Below, in pieces: positions 43,164 to 55,128 of a DNA stretch of 64,000 nt. This DNA is from Dichotomicrobium thermohalophilum (GTDB lineage Bacteria; Pseudomonadota; Alphaproteobacteria; Rhizobiales; Rhodomicrobiaceae): the NCBI RefSeq assembly GCF_003550175.1, contig NZ_QXDF01000001.1, positions 1,450,501-1,514,500 on the forward strand. Reading direction: 5' to 3'. Made by a program: the position numbers and the translations under genes. The notes under the pieces were generated by a model. That model was given only the letters and a program-made list of their open reading frames with translations, made no database searches and had not been told where the DNA came from. Numbering within the stretch: the first letter of the stretch is position 1; the number at the start of each line of letters is the position of its first letter.

Positions 43164-45683
43164 ATGCAATTTCTCAATACATCATTCGTTTGGCGGGGCA
43201 AACCCTTGAGGAGCGCGGCTGCGCTGCTGGCTGCCATGCTCATCGCGCCGTCGCCGGCCGCGGCGGCTGAGCTGTTCGGCGTCTCGGTAACAGCGACCGG
43301 CCCATGGATGGCGGCCACGGTCGCGGCGACTGGCGCGGGACTGCTGGTGGCTGTCATCGGGCTCGCCGTCGCCTTGCGCCAGTGCTGGCGGGCGCAGGAC
43401 GAGAACGAGGCGGAGGTCTCGCGCCTCAGCGCGGAACTGAGCGCAGCGCATGCACTGCTGAACAGCGAGCGCCAGGCGATACTGCTTTGGTCGCATGATA
43501 CCGATCAGCCGCGATTGATCACATATGCACTCGAGCCGGAACTGGGCGTGCCGCTGGAAATGCGCCGGCTCAGCCGGTTCGCTGCCTGGCTCGAGCGCGA
43601 GAGTGCGCTGGCGCTTGAACAGAGATTTGAAAGGCTCAAGGAAAGCGGCGAAGCCTTCAACCAGGTGCTGACCACGGCCGAAGGGGCGAACATCGAGGCC
43701 GACGGACGCCCCTCGGGCCCGTATCTCGTGCTGCGCCTGCGGGCGCCGTCCGATCACGGCGAAGAGCGGGCGCGGCTTGCCAGTCGCCTGAAGGACGCAG
43801 AGAACGATCTGTCCGCGTTCCGGTCGTTGCTGCAGGCCCTGCCCATCCCGGCGTGGCTGCGCGATACCGAGGACCGGCTGATCTGGGTCAACCAGGCCTA
43901 TGTGTCGGCCGTGGACGAGGCCAGCGCGCAAGAGGTCATCGAGGGGCAGGTGGAACTTCTGGAATCGCGACAGCGCCAGCGGATCGATAAGGCGCTCGAC
44001 GCAGGCAAGACGTTCCGCGAGCGGCTGCAGACCATCGTTGGCGGCGAGCGGCGCAGCTATGACACCGTTGCGCTGCCGGTCGGGGAGGCCAGCGGCGGCG
44101 TGGCGATCGACGTGGCGCCGCTGGAAAGCGCGCGCGGCGAACTCGACCGGCAGATGGCCGCCCACGCCCGAACGCTGAACCGCGTGGCGACAGGCGTGGC
44201 GATCTTTGGTACGGATCGGCGTCTGAACTTCTACAACGAAGCGTTTGCCTCTCTCTGGCAGCTACCGGCGAACTGGCTCGAGCAGCGCCCCACCTATGGT
44301 GAGGTGCTGGACCGCCTGCGCGCCGACCGCCTGCTCCCCGAGCAGGTCGACTACCGCGACTGGCGGGCGCGGCAGATGGCGGCCTTCGACAGCGCAGGTG
44401 CGGATGCGCTGCAGGAGGATTGGTGGCATCTGCCGGACGGCCGGGCGATCCATGTCGCGGCGGACCAGCGGCCGGACGGCGGCGTGACGTTCCTCTATGA
44501 CGACGTGACCGAAAAACTGGCGCTCGAAAGCCGCTACAACGCGCTCATCCGCGTTCAACGGGAGACGCTGGATCACCTGCGCGAGGGGGTTGCGGTGTTC
44601 GGGTCCGACGGGCGCCTGCGGCTGTTCAATCCGGCTTTCAGCGAAATCTGGGGGCTCGACGAGACGTTCCTGGGCGGTTCGCCTCATGTCGACGAGGTGA
44701 TTTCAGTCTGCGCCGAACAGGTCGAGGATCCGGCCCCCTGGGAGCATACGCGCGGTGCGGTCGTTGACGTTCAGGACGAGCGCGCGGCCTTTGATGGGCA
44801 GATGACGCTCGGCGACGGCAGGGTGTTGGCCTATGCGGGCGTGCCGCTTCCCGACGGTGCAACGATGATGACCTATGTCGACATCACCGACAGCAAGCGG
44901 GTCGAACGCGCGCTGATCGAGCGCAATGAGGCGCTGGAGGCATCCGACCGGCTCAAGAACACCTTTATCTCGCATGTCTCCTATGAGTTGCGGACGCCGC
45001 TCACCAACATCATCGGCTTCAGCGAGTTGCTTGATCAGCCGCGTGTCGGTGAACTGAACGCGCGCCAGCGCGAATATCTGAGCGATATCCGCTCGTCCAG
45101 CCAGGCGCTGCTTGCGATCATCAACGATATCCTCGACCTGGCTACCATCGACGCCGGCGCGCTGGAACTCAAAAAGCGGGAGGCGGATGTGCGCGAGGTC
45201 ATCCGCTCGGCGGAACTGGGAGTGCGTGAGCGGCTTTCGGCGGAGAATATCGACCTCGACATCGAGATCGCGCCGGACGTCGATACGCTTGTTGCCGACG
45301 ACAAGCGCGTCACGCAGATCCTCTACAACCTTCTGTCGAACGCGATCGGCTTCTCCGAGGCGGGTCGCACGATCAGCCTGAATGCTTACCGGCAGGGCGA
45401 CATGATCGCCTTTTCGGTGCAGGATACCGGCTGCGGCATCCCGGAGGATTATCAGGACAGCGTCTTCCAGCGCTTCGAGACGCGCCCGCAAGGTTCGCAG
45501 CATCGCGGGGCCGGGCTGGGCCTGTCGCTGGTAAAGAGCCTGGTGGAGCTGCATAACGGGCAGATCGACCTGCGCTCGGCGGAAGGTGCGGGCACGACAG
45601 TGACGGTCCTGCTGCCGGAGGACGGGCAGGCGAAGCATCCGGACGAGGTGGAAGCAGAAGCCCGGCTTCAACAGGTTCATTGA
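43164..45683 (+). CDS. divL: DivL-type pseudo-histidine kinase
   Basis: An 839-residue membrane sensor kinase. A signal-anchor-like segment (ALLAAMLIAPSPAAAAE) and a TM (about 45-70) precede several PAS-like domains: about 205-300, 330-460 and 460-590 (GVAIFGTDRRLNFYNEAF, GVAVFGSDGRLRLFNPAF). A DHp helix follows in which the phospho-acceptor position reads SHVSYELRTPL: Tyr607 replaces His. The ATPase domain keeps N (NLLSNAIGFS), G1 (DTGCGIPEDY) and G2 (GAGLGLSL) boxes. Tyr at this site, plus the tsaE-amgK neighbour, identifies DivL, which controls CckA/CtrA in the cell cycle. The ATG at 43164 is preferred over one at 43020. Confidence 0.9.
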   Translation: MQFLNTSFVWRGKPLRSAAALLAAMLIAPSPAAAAELFGVSVTATGPWMAATVAATGAGLLVAVIGLAVALRQCWRAQDENEAEVSRLSAELSAAHALLNSERQAILLWSHDTDQPRLITYALEPELGVPLEMRRLSRFAAWLERESALALEQRFERLKESGEAFNQVLTTAEGANIEADGRPSGPYLVLRLRAPSDHGEERARLASRLKDAENDLSAFRSLLQALPIPAWLRDTEDRLIWVNQAYVSAVDEASAQEVIEGQVELLESRQRQRIDKALDAGKTFRERLQTIVGGERRSYDTVALPVGEASGGVAIDVAPLESARGELDRQMAAHARTLNRVATGVAIFGTDRRLNFYNEAFASLWQLPANWLEQRPTYGEVLDRLRADRLLPEQVDYRDWRARQMAAFDSAGADALQEDWWHLPDGRAIHVAADQRPDGGVTFLYDDVTEKLALESRYNALIRVQRETLDHLREGVAVFGSDGRLRLFNPAFSEIWGLDETFLGGSPHVDEVISVCAEQVEDPAPWEHTRGAVVDVQDERAAFDGQMTLGDGRVLAYAGVPLPDGATMMTYVDITDSKRVERALIERNEALEASDRLKNTFISHVSYELRTPLTNIIGFSELLDQPRVGELNARQREYLSDIRSSSQALLAIINDILDLATIDAGALELKKREADVREVIRSAELGVRERLSAENIDLDIEIAPDVDTLVADDKRVTQILYNLLSNAIGFSEAGRTISLNAYRQGDMIAFSVQDTGCGIPEDYQDSVFQRFETRPQGSQHRGAGLGLSLVKSLVELHNGQIDLRSAEGAGTTVTVLLPEDGQAKHPDEVEAEARLQQVH

Positions 45684-45752
45684 CGCGGAAAACCGTGAAG
45701 TGCGCCGGAGCGGTCAAAGTCTCGGCGCAGTCGCGATTCATCGTCCCGAAAC

Positions 45753-47344
<1,592 letters not shown>

Positions 47345-47345
<1 letters not shown>

Positions 47346-48073
47346 TGGGGGCGGTGATGATCGACACGGCGATGGTACTGGCGGCGGGTTACGGCAAGCG
47401 AATGCGCCCGCTGACCGAGACGATCCCGAAGCCGATGGTGCGGCTGGCCGGACGGCCGCTCATCGACCATGTGCTTGACCGGCTGGCCGAGGCGGGGGTG
47501 CGGCAGGTGGTCACGAACGTGCACTATCTCGCCGATGTGATCGAGGCGCATTTGGGCGAGCGCGCGGGGCCTCCCCAAATCGCTATCTCGGATGAACGCG
47601 ACATGCTCCTCGACACGGGCGGCGGCGTGAAGAAGGCGCTGGACCGGCTCGGGCCGGAGGGGTTTTTCATCCAGAATTCCGACTCTGTCTGGATCGAGGA
47701 GGGCGAGCGCAATCTCTCGCGACTGGCCAGCCTGTGGGAACCGGCGCGCATGGATGCGCTGCTGCTGCTGGCCGATGCGCGGGGAAGCTTGGGCTACGCG
47801 GGCGCGGGCGATTTTTGGTTAGATGATGATGGACGGCTGATACGCCGCTCCCCTGATGAAGTGGCGCCATACGTCTTCGCTGGAGCGTCGATCGCGCATC
47901 CGCGCCTGTTCGACCACAGCCCCGACGGCGCGTTCTCGCTCAACCCGCTCTGGGACCGTGCGGCTGCGCGCGGCCGGCTGTTCGGCGCGACGCTCAAGGG
48001 CGAATGGATGCATATCGGTACGCCCGAGGCGCTCGAGGCGGCCGAGCAGCGCCTGCGGGACAAAGCTGCCTGA
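47345..48073 (+). CDS. murU: N-acetylmuramate-1-phosphate uridylyltransferase MurU
   Basis: A 242-residue nucleotidyltransferase that makes UDP-MurNAc from MurNAc-1-phosphate, bypassing MurA. The N-terminus has the signature MVLAAGYGKRMRPLTETIPKPM, then VTNVHYLADVIEAHL, LDTGGGVKKAL and FIQNSDSVW; the C-terminus GEWMHIGTPEAL is typical. The ATG at 47345 overlaps the AmgK stop; another ATG at 47357 would shorten it by four residues. Follows AmgK directly, as in characterised recycling clusters. Confidence 0.92.
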
Positions 48074-48078
48074 GGGCC

Positions 48079-51072
48079 ATGGACGATAAGCATCCCGCGC
48101 TGTTCACGATCCCGCCCGAGCGGCCGTTTCTGGCCGATCTTGCCCGCGCGATCCTGAACGGCGACCTGCCGCGCCTGGGCGGTCGGCCTCCTGCCCCGCT
48201 GGAACTTGCCGACACGACGATCTACTTGCCGACGCGCCGGGCCTGTTCCGCGCTGCGCGATGCGCTGTTGGCCGAAGCGCCGGGAGGCGCGCTGCTGCTG
48301 CCGCAAATCCGCCCCCTGGGTGCGGTCGACGAGTTCGCGCCTGCCGAGGACGGTGACGCGCCAGCGGATATCCCGCCGGCCGTGCCGGACATGGAGCGCT
48401 GGCTTACGCTCGCCGCGCTGGTGCAGCGGTGGTCGCGGGCCATTGAGCCCTCGGCCGATGAGAGCGGTTTTGGGGCGATGTCTGCCGCCGCGGCGGGGGA
48501 GCTGGCGCTTGAGCTGATGGCTTTGCTCGATACGGCGCAAGTGGAGGGCGTCGACCTTGCCCGCATCGACGATCTCGTGCCCGAAGAGATGGCCGAACAC
48601 TGGCAGCGCACGTCGCGCTTCCTGAGCATCGTCACGCGGCAGTGGCCGGCGCATCTGCGCGAACGCGGGCTTCTGGATCCGGTAGCACGGCGCAACCTGC
48701 TGCTCGCGCGCGAGGCCAAGCGTCTGGCAGAGAACGCGGATAAGCCGGTGATCGTCGCCGGCTCCACCGGCAGCGTGCCTGCCACCGCCGCGCTGATGAA
48801 AACGGTGATGGACCTGCCCGCCGGGGCGATTGTGCTGCCGGGGCTGGATCAGGCGCTGGATACGGAAAGCTGGACGGCGCTCGATCAGTGCCCGGAGCAT
48901 CCACAGGCCGGGCTAAAACGGCTACTTAACGAACTAGGAATTGGGCGCGAGGACGTCGCGGAATTGACGGGGGATGCGGGGCCGCCGCGCCGCGTGCTGG
49001 TCTCCGAGGTCATGCGCCCGGCGGAAACGGCGGAGAAATGGCCGGACTTCCTGGCGGGCGCGGATCACGCCGCGATGGCCGATGCACTGGAGGGGATCAG
49101 CCTGCTGGAAGCACCCGACCAGCGCCACGAGGCTGAGGCGATCGCGCTGATGATGCGCGAGACGGTCGAAACGCCGGACAAGACCGCCGCATTGGTGACA
49201 CCCGACCGCACGCTCGCCCGCCGGGTGCGCACCGCTCTGCAAACCTGGGGGCTCGATGTCGCGGACAGCGCGGGCGAGCCACTCAGTGCGACCTCGACCG
49301 GGCGCTTCATGGAGTTGATCGCACGCGTCGCTGTGGAGCCGGACGCGGTCACGTTGCTGGCGCTGCTCAAGCATCCGTGTCTGCGCTTGGGCTGGTCAGC
49401 GGAAGAGGTGCGGGGGCGCGTGGCGGAGCTTGAGGTGAACGCGCTGCGACAGCCCTGGTTCGCGGGGGGGCTGGATGGTCTGCACCCGGCGCTTGAGCGT
49501 GCGGACGAAGCGGAGGGCGCGGTGGAATTGGTAAACCGGCTGGAGGCGGCCTTTGCGCCGCTCACCGCGCTCACCGGGCCGGCGGCCCCGGGGGATTACG
49601 CGCAGGCCCAACGCGCGGTGGCCGAATCGCTGGCGGCTGGGGCGGACGCGCCCGCGCTCTGGGCCGACGCGGCGGGCGAGACGATGGCGGACCTGCTCGA
49701 CAGTTTGGCGCGCGGCGCGTCGGGCGGCATCGCACCGGAGATCGCGCCAGCGGATTATCCTTCGTTCTTCGCGGGTCTCGCGCGGCGCAAGGCTGTCCAG
49801 ACGGAAACAGGCGCGCATCCGCGCCTTCGCATCTGGGGGCCGCTCGAAGCTCGGCTTCAGCATGCCGACCGGCTGATCCTCGGCGGGCTGAATGAGGGCA
49901 TTTGGCCCCGGGCCGCGCAGGCGGGTCCTTGGCTGAATCGCCAGATGCGCGTGGCGCTTGGGCTGCCCGAGCCGGAGCGACAGACCGGGCTTTCCGCGCA
50001 TGACTTCGCGCAGGGGCTGGCCGCGCCGGAGGTCATGCTCACCCGCGCGCTCAAGGCCGATGGCACGCCGACCGTGCCAAGCCGTTGGGTCTCGCGCCTG
50101 CGCCTGCTGGCCGATGCGCTGGGGCTGGGCGACAAGCTCACGCCTGCGCAGCCGTGGCTGGACTGGGTGGCCGCGCGGTTCGCCGCCGCGCCCGAGACAC
50201 CGCCCGGACCGCCCGCGCCGCGCCCACCGCTCAAAGCGCGGCCACGCCAGATGAGCGTTTCGGATGTCGAGCGGTGGATTGCCAACCCTTACGCGGTCTA
50301 CGCGAAGCACATCCTCGCGCTGGAGCCGATGCCCGGCCTCGCCGAGGGGCCGGACGACCGGCATCGCGGGCAGATCATCCATGCCGCACTGGGCCGGTTC
50401 GCCGAGCGCTTCCCGGCCGAGCTGCCCGACGACATTGCGGGCGAGCTGATGGCGATGGCCGATGCGCTGATGGCCGAATGGGGCGCGTTCGCGCATGTCC
50501 GCGCGTTCTGGCAGCCGCGCTTTGCCCGCTTCGCGCACTGGTTCGCGGACACGGAACCCGCGCGGCGCGCGGGCCTGCGCCGGAGCCTGAGCGAGGTACC
50601 GGGACGACTGACGCTGGCTGCGCCGGGCGGCGGGTTCGAACTGACGGCGCGCGCCGACCGGATCGACCTGCGTGAGGATGGCGCGGTCGCGGTCTACGAC
50701 TACAAGACCGGCAGCGTGGAGGCGCGCCGTCGCGCCGCCGAGCGGCTACAATCGCCGCAGTTGCCGCTGGAAGGGCTGATCGCGCTCGTGGGCGGGTTCG
50801 AGTTGCCGGTGAACGCGCCGCCTGCGCTCGCCGGGCTGGGCTACATCTCCGCGTCAGGCGGGCGCGAGGCGGGCGACGAGAAGGCGCTTAACGACCCGCA
50901 GGCGCTGGCCGAGGGGGCGCGGGACAAGCTGGCGGCGCTGATCGCCCGCTTCGATGATCCGGCGACACCGTACACAGCGATGCAGCGCCCGGCCTTCAAG
51001 GCACTGTGGGGCTACGACCCTTATGCGCATCTTGCGCGCGTGGCCGAATGGCGCGGCGGGGAGGGCGAATGA
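48079..51072 (+). CDS. addB: Double-strand break repair protein AddB
   Basis: The 997-residue partner of AddA in the alphaproteobacterial RecBCD-like complex. It has an N-terminal inactivated helicase core (IYLPTRRACSALRDALL, VIVAGSTGSVPATAALM, VTPDRTLARRVRTAL) and a C-terminal RecB-type nuclease domain with GQIIHAALGRFAERF and the catalytic VYDYKTGSVEARR. The iron-sulfur cysteines known from Bacillus AddB are not evident, as expected for this clade. The ATG at 48079 is 5 bases after the murU stop. The addA start overlaps its stop (ATGA). Confidence 0.95.
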   Translation: MDDKHPALFTIPPERPFLADLARAILNGDLPRLGGRPPAPLELADTTIYLPTRRACSALRDALLAEAPGGALLLPQIRPLGAVDEFAPAEDGDAPADIPPAVPDMERWLTLAALVQRWSRAIEPSADESGFGAMSAAAAGELALELMALLDTAQVEGVDLARIDDLVPEEMAEHWQRTSRFLSIVTRQWPAHLRERGLLDPVARRNLLLAREAKRLAENADKPVIVAGSTGSVPATAALMKTVMDLPAGAIVLPGLDQALDTESWTALDQCPEHPQAGLKRLLNELGIGREDVAELTGDAGPPRRVLVSEVMRPAETAEKWPDFLAGADHAAMADALEGISLLEAPDQRHEAEAIALMMRETVETPDKTAALVTPDRTLARRVRTALQTWGLDVADSAGEPLSATSTGRFMELIARVAVEPDAVTLLALLKHPCLRLGWSAEEVRGRVAELEVNALRQPWFAGGLDGLHPALERADEAEGAVELVNRLEAAFAPLTALTGPAAPGDYAQAQRAVAESLAAGADAPALWADAAGETMADLLDSLARGASGGIAPEIAPADYPSFFAGLARRKAVQTETGAHPRLRIWGPLEARLQHADRLILGGLNEGIWPRAAQAGPWLNRQMRVALGLPEPERQTGLSAHDFAQGLAAPEVMLTRALKADGTPTVPSRWVSRLRLLADALGLGDKLTPAQPWLDWVAARFAAAPETPPGPPAPRPPLKARPRQMSVSDVERWIANPYAVYAKHILALEPMPGLAEGPDDRHRGQIIHAALGRFAERFPAELPDDIAGELMAMADALMAEWGAFAHVRAFWQPRFARFAHWFADTEPARRAGLRRSLSEVPGRLTLAAPGGGFELTARADRIDLREDGAVAVYDYKTGSVEARRRAAERLQSPQLPLEGLIALVGGFELPVNAPPALAGLGYISASGGREAGDEKALNDPQALAEGARDKLAALIARFDDPATPYTAMQRPAFKALWGYDPYAHLARVAEWRGGEGE

Positions 51073-54000
51073 GCGACAGCTTGCGCCGCACCGAAGCCAT
51101 GCAGGCCCGCGCCGCCGATCCGGCCGCGAGCGCCTGGGTCCGCGCGAATGCCGGTACGGGCAAGACGCATGTGCTGGTGCAGCGGGTGCTGCGCCTGTTG
51201 CTGGCCGGTGCCGCGCCGGAAGGCATCGTCTGCCTGACCTTCACGAAGGCCGCCGCGTCGGAAATGGCCAACCGGTTGACGCGCGCGCTGGGCAAATGGG
51301 CGGTTGCCGCGCCGGATGCTCTCCACGCACGGCTACGGGAGGTGCTGGGGCGCGCTCCCTCGGCGGAGGAGACGGCGCGCGCGCGGCGGCTGTTCGCGCA
51401 TGTCCTCGACACCCCGGGCGGCCTGCGCATCCAGACCATCCACGCCTTCTGCGAGCGCATCCTGCGGCAGTTCCCGCTGGAGGCCGGTGTCGCGCCCGGA
51501 TTCACTGTGCTGGCGGAAGAAGATTCGCGTGGGCGGATGCGCGCGGCGATGACAGCGGCGCTGGAGGCGGCGGCGGTCGCGGCGGACGGCCCGCTTGAGC
51601 GTGCGCTGGAGACGGTCGCCGGGCTGGCGCGCGAGGATGATGTCGAGGCGCTGCTGGGCGCGGTGCTGCGCGAGCGTGTGGCGCTGCGGCAGATGATGCG
51701 CGCTGCGGAGGCGGAGGGCCGGGTGCTGGCGGCGCTGATCGGTGAGGCGCTCGGCGTGCCTGGGGATTCCGACCTGCAGGCGGTCGCGCAGGCGCAGGCG
51801 GAGGTCCTGAGCAATGACGAGATCGCGCGTATCCGTGCCGCGCTGGCGCAGGGCGGCAAAAACGATGCGAAGTTGGCTGATCAACTGGCCGAGGCCGCGA
51901 ATGCCGCGCGCCGCGATGCCCGCATTGGCGCGTTTCGCGCCGCTTTCCTGAAGAAAAGCGACGGCCTGCCGCGCGCCGACAAGGGCTTCCCGAGCAACGC
52001 CGTCATTGCAGCCGCGCCCGATGCGGCCGAGGTGCTGCGCGCCGCGCGCGACCGCTTCGCCGACCTGGATCAGACTCGAATCGCGCTGGAGACCGCGCGG
52101 GCCAGCGCCGCGTTGTTCACCCTCGCGGACGCCGTAATCCAGCGCTATGAGGCTGGCAAGCAGGCCGACGGCGCGCTCGATTACGATGACCTGATCGACC
52201 GCACGGTGTCCCTGCTTCAGCACGGCTCGGCCTGGGTGCTCTACCGGCTCGACGGCGGGATCGACCATCTGCTGATCGACGAGGCGCAGGACAATTCGCG
52301 GGCGCAGTGGCGCGTGGCCGAACTGCTGTCGGAGGAGTTTTTCGCCGGGGAGGGCGCGCGCGAGGCTGGCCGCTCGCTCTTCGCGGTGGGCGACGAAAAG
52401 CAGTCGATCTACGGGTTCCAGGGCGCCGCGCCGGAGCATTTCGCCGCGCTGGGAGACGCGTTCCGCCGCCAGGCCGAAGGCGCGCGCCACGTCTGGCATG
52501 ACGTGCCGCTGACCCGCTCTTTCCGCACGGTCGCACCGGTGCTGCGGGCGGTCGATCTGGTGTTCGGCGGCGCGAACGGGCTGGGCGCGCGGATCGGCGC
52601 GAGCGCGGAGGTCGCGCATGAGGTGCATCGCGACGCGGATGCCGGTCTGGTCGAGGTCTGGCCAACCGTGAAGCCGCCGGAGCGGGTGGAAACCCACGCA
52701 TTCGCGCCGCTGGACGAGCCGATGGCGGGGGCGGAGGCCGTGGACCGGCTGGCCGCGCGGATCGCGGACCGGATCAAGGCGTGGCTCGACACTGGGGAGA
52801 TCCTGCCGTCGGCGGGCCGGCCCATCCGCGCGGGCGACATCCTGATCCTCGTGCGGAAGCGCCAGCCATTCGCCGCGCCGATGATCAACGCGCTGAAAAG
52901 CCGGGGCATTCCAGTGGCCGGTGCGGACCGAATGCGGCTGACCGAGCAACTCGCGGTCATGGACCTGATGGCGCTGGGCGATGCGCTGTTGCTGCCCGGC
53001 GATGATCTCCCGCTCGCGGCCGTGCTGAAAAGCCCGCTGATCGGCCTCTCGGAGGACGACCTGTTCGCGCTGGCGCATGAGCGCGAGGGCAGCCTGTGGG
53101 AGGCGCTGGAAGACGCGGCGGGCAATGTCCCGCGCCTCGCCGAAGCGGAGACGCAGCTTGCGCGCTGGCGTGACGATGCGCTGACTCTGCGGCCGTTCGA
53201 GTTCTATGCGGCGGTGCTGGACCGCGACGGCGCGCGCACGCGGCTGATCGCCCGGCTGGGGCCGGAGGCGGCGGACGCGATCGACGAGTTTCTCAACCTG
53301 GCGCTGGCCTACGAGGAAACCGGGCCGGCGACGCTGCAGGGCTTTCTGGCGTGGCTGCGCGAATCTGGCAGCGAAGTGCGCCGCGACATGGAGCAGGGCG
53401 CGGACCAGGTGCGGGTCATGACCGTGCATGGCGCGAAGGGGCTGGAGGCGCCCATCGTGTTTCTGCCGGACACCTGCACGATGAGCACGCGCGGCGGCGG
53501 GCCGGTGCTGCGCGTGCCGCGCGATGCGCCGGGGGAATTCGGCGATTGTCTCGTCTGGGCCGTGGGCGAGGGGAAGCGGCTTCCCGCCGTCGAGCGGGTG
53601 CGCACGGACCAGAGGGCCGCCGATGAAGCGGAGAGCTACCGGCTTCTCTACGTGGCGATGACACGGGCGCGCGACCGGCTCTACGTGACCGGGTTCGAGA
53701 GCCGCAAGAAACCGGGACGCGACGCGGGGTGCTGGTACGACGTCGTATACAGCGCGCTGGAAGGCGTGGCCGAGAGCGTGTCCGGGGAGAAAGGCGAGGC
53801 GGTACTTCGCCTGAAGAGGGCTGGCGATTCTCTGCCAAGGCCGGAAACGGCGGAGCCCCTGGCGGTCACGACTGCCGAACCGCCCGCCTGGCTCTCCGCG
53901 CCGGCAAGAGCCGAGGCTTTGGCGGAGGCCGTACAGCCCTCGGCCAAGGAAGACGCTTCCCAAACACGGCACTCTCATTGCTCTGCGGAGGCCGCGCGCC

Positions 54001-54512
54001 GACGAGGGGAGCTAATCCACCTGCTGCTGGAGCGCCTGCCGGAGGTCGCACCCGAACACCGCGAGGCGGAAGCAGAACGTCTCGTAGCGCAGCGGGCTGG
54101 CGGCGACGATACCGAGGTGGACGATGCCACGCGCAGCGACGCTGCGGAGACGGCGCTCGGCATTCTCGCCGCGCCGGAGTTCGCGCACCTGTTCGGCCCC
54201 GGCTCGCGTGCGGAAGTGCCGATCGCGGCGCAGGCGGGCACGCACGCCGACGACGCGCGCCTCTCCGGGCGCATTGACCGGCTGGTCGTGCACGGTGATG
54301 ACGTTCTTGTGATTGATTATAAAACCGACGCGAGCGTGCCCGCTTCCGCGGAGAGCGCGCCGCCCGGCTACATTGCCCAGCTCGACGCCTACTGCCGCGC
54401 GTTGGCATGCGTATTCCCGGACAAGCGGCTGCGCGCGTTCATTCTGTGGACAAGCATGCCTGCGCTGATGGAAATTCCTCTGGACGCGGCGGGCCCCGAT
54501 GGCGACTCTTGA
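51069..54512 (+). CDS. addA: Double-strand break repair helicase AddA
   Basis: A 1147-residue UvrD/RecB-like helicase-nuclease. Walker A lies in VRANAGTGKTHVLVQRVL, motif II in LLIDEAQDNSRAQW, motif III in VGDEKQSIYGFQGA, motif V/VI in MTVHGAKGLEAPIV and LYVAMTRARDRLYV. The C-terminal nuclease carries LIHLLLERLPEV and VIDYKTDASVP. It unwinds and degrades broken DNA ends before RecA loading. Start is fixed by the ATGA overlap with addB. trxA follows after 79 bases, an order shared with other alphaproteobacteria. Confidence 0.96.
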   Translation: MSDSLRRTEAMQARAADPAASAWVRANAGTGKTHVLVQRVLRLLLAGAAPEGIVCLTFTKAAASEMANRLTRALGKWAVAAPDALHARLREVLGRAPSAEETARARRLFAHVLDTPGGLRIQTIHAFCERILRQFPLEAGVAPGFTVLAEEDSRGRMRAAMTAALEAAAVAADGPLERALETVAGLAREDDVEALLGAVLRERVALRQMMRAAEAEGRVLAALIGEALGVPGDSDLQAVAQAQAEVLSNDEIARIRAALAQGGKNDAKLADQLAEAANAARRDARIGAFRAAFLKKSDGLPRADKGFPSNAVIAAAPDAAEVLRAARDRFADLDQTRIALETARASAALFTLADAVIQRYEAGKQADGALDYDDLIDRTVSLLQHGSAWVLYRLDGGIDHLLIDEAQDNSRAQWRVAELLSEEFFAGEGAREAGRSLFAVGDEKQSIYGFQGAAPEHFAALGDAFRRQAEGARHVWHDVPLTRSFRTVAPVLRAVDLVFGGANGLGARIGASAEVAHEVHRDADAGLVEVWPTVKPPERVETHAFAPLDEPMAGAEAVDRLAARIADRIKAWLDTGEILPSAGRPIRAGDILILVRKRQPFAAPMINALKSRGIPVAGADRMRLTEQLAVMDLMALGDALLLPGDDLPLAAVLKSPLIGLSEDDLFALAHEREGSLWEALEDAAGNVPRLAEAETQLARWRDDALTLRPFEFYAAVLDRDGARTRLIARLGPEAADAIDEFLNLALAYEETGPATLQGFLAWLRESGSEVRRDMEQGADQVRVMTVHGAKGLEAPIVFLPDTCTMSTRGGGPVLRVPRDAPGEFGDCLVWAVGEGKRLPAVERVRTDQRAADEAESYRLLYVAMTRARDRLYVTGFESRKKPGRDAGCWYDVVYSALEGVAESVSGEKGEAVLRLKRAGDSLPRPETAEPLAVTTAEPPAWLSAPARAEALAEAVQPSAKEDASQTRHSHCSAEAARRRGELIHLLLERLPEVAPEHREAEAERLVAQRAGGDDTEVDDATRSDAAETALGILAAPEFAHLFGPGSRAEVPIAAQAGTHADDARLSGRIDRLVVHGDDVLVIDYKTDASVPASAESAPPGYIAQLDAYCRALACVFPDKRLRAFILWTSMPALMEIPLDAAGPDGDS

Positions 54513-54591
54513 CGCTTCCAGCACCCCGCCTTAGCTCAAAGGCCGAGATGACACAAACCGCCGCACCGCGGCACAGGCAGGAAGGAAAGAA

Positions 54592-54912
54592 ATGGCGACG
54601 GCAAAGGTTTCCGACGACACATTCGAGCAGGAAGTGCTTCAGTCATCCACGCCGGTGATTGTCGACTTCTGGGCAGAGTGGTGCGGCCCGTGCAAGACGA
54701 TTGCGCCCGTGCTGGAAGAGCTGGCCGAGGAGTACGGCGGGAAGATCAAGGTCGTGAAGATGAATGTCGACGAGAACCCGAAGACACCGATGGATTACGG
54801 CATTCGCGGCATTCCCACTCTGATCATGTTCAAGGATGGCCAGGTCGCATCCCAGCAAGTGGGCGCGCACCCGAAGACGACGCTCAAGGACTGGATCGAC
54901 AAGCAGGTCTGA
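54592..54912 (+). CDS. trxA: Thioredoxin
   Basis: A 106-residue disulfide reductase. The active site is WCGPC (Cys31, Cys34), within [20 protein letters not shown]; the cis-Pro lies in [14 protein letters not shown]-type C-terminus reads [20 protein letters not shown] lies directly before the ATG. A clear intrinsic terminator follows. Confidence 0.97.
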   Translation: MATAKVSDDTFEQEVLQSSTPVIVDFWAEWCGPCKTIAPVLEELAEEYGGKIKVVKMNVDENPKTPMDYGIRGIPTLIMFKDGQVASQQVGAHPKTTLKDWIDKQV

Positions 54913-54931
54913 GCAGTCGGCGACATTCCCA

Positions 54932-54956
54932 AAGCCCCGCCAGCGCGGGGCTTTTT
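54932..54956 (+). terminator. Intrinsic terminator after trxA
   Basis: AAGCCCCGC (54932-54940) and GCGGGGCTT (54945-54953) form a 9-bp stem with a four-base loop, ending in five T residues. It should end the transcript of trxA and perhaps the whole addBA unit. Confidence 0.9.
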
Positions 54957-55035
54957 GCGTTTGGCGCGACCATCTTGACCTTCCAGTTGCTGGAGGCGCT
55001 AATGGAATGGCACCAACTGACGAAAGGACATTGAC

Positions 55036-55128
55036 GTGAGTGGCTCTTTCCTTCCCGGCCTGATGGATGCGACGTTCATCCTGCTCTCGCAGACGCCCGG
55101 CGGCGGCTGGCATCATGACATGCCCTGA
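55036..55128 (+). CDS. 30-residue frame directly upstream of the SHOCT gene, same frame
   Basis: GTG at 55036 has AAAGGA about 8 bases upstream, a good ribosome site. It encodes 30 residues starting MSGSFLPGLMDATFILLSQ and ending GGGWHHDMP, then TGA (55126-55128), with ATG of the SHOCT gene at the next base in the same frame. The His/Trp/Gly/Met end resembles the N-terminus of longer SHOCT membrane proteins, which suggests either one gene split by a nonsense codon (Trp TGG to TGA) or a leader peptide coupled to the next start. The SHOCT ATG itself has no ribosome site. Confidence 0.4.
   Translation: MSGSFLPGLMDATFILLSQTPGGGWHHDMP

Noticed and set aside
51333-53978. An 881-residue open frame antisense to addA
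   Set aside because: Same cause: no domain motif, no ribosome site, full overlap with a clear addA.
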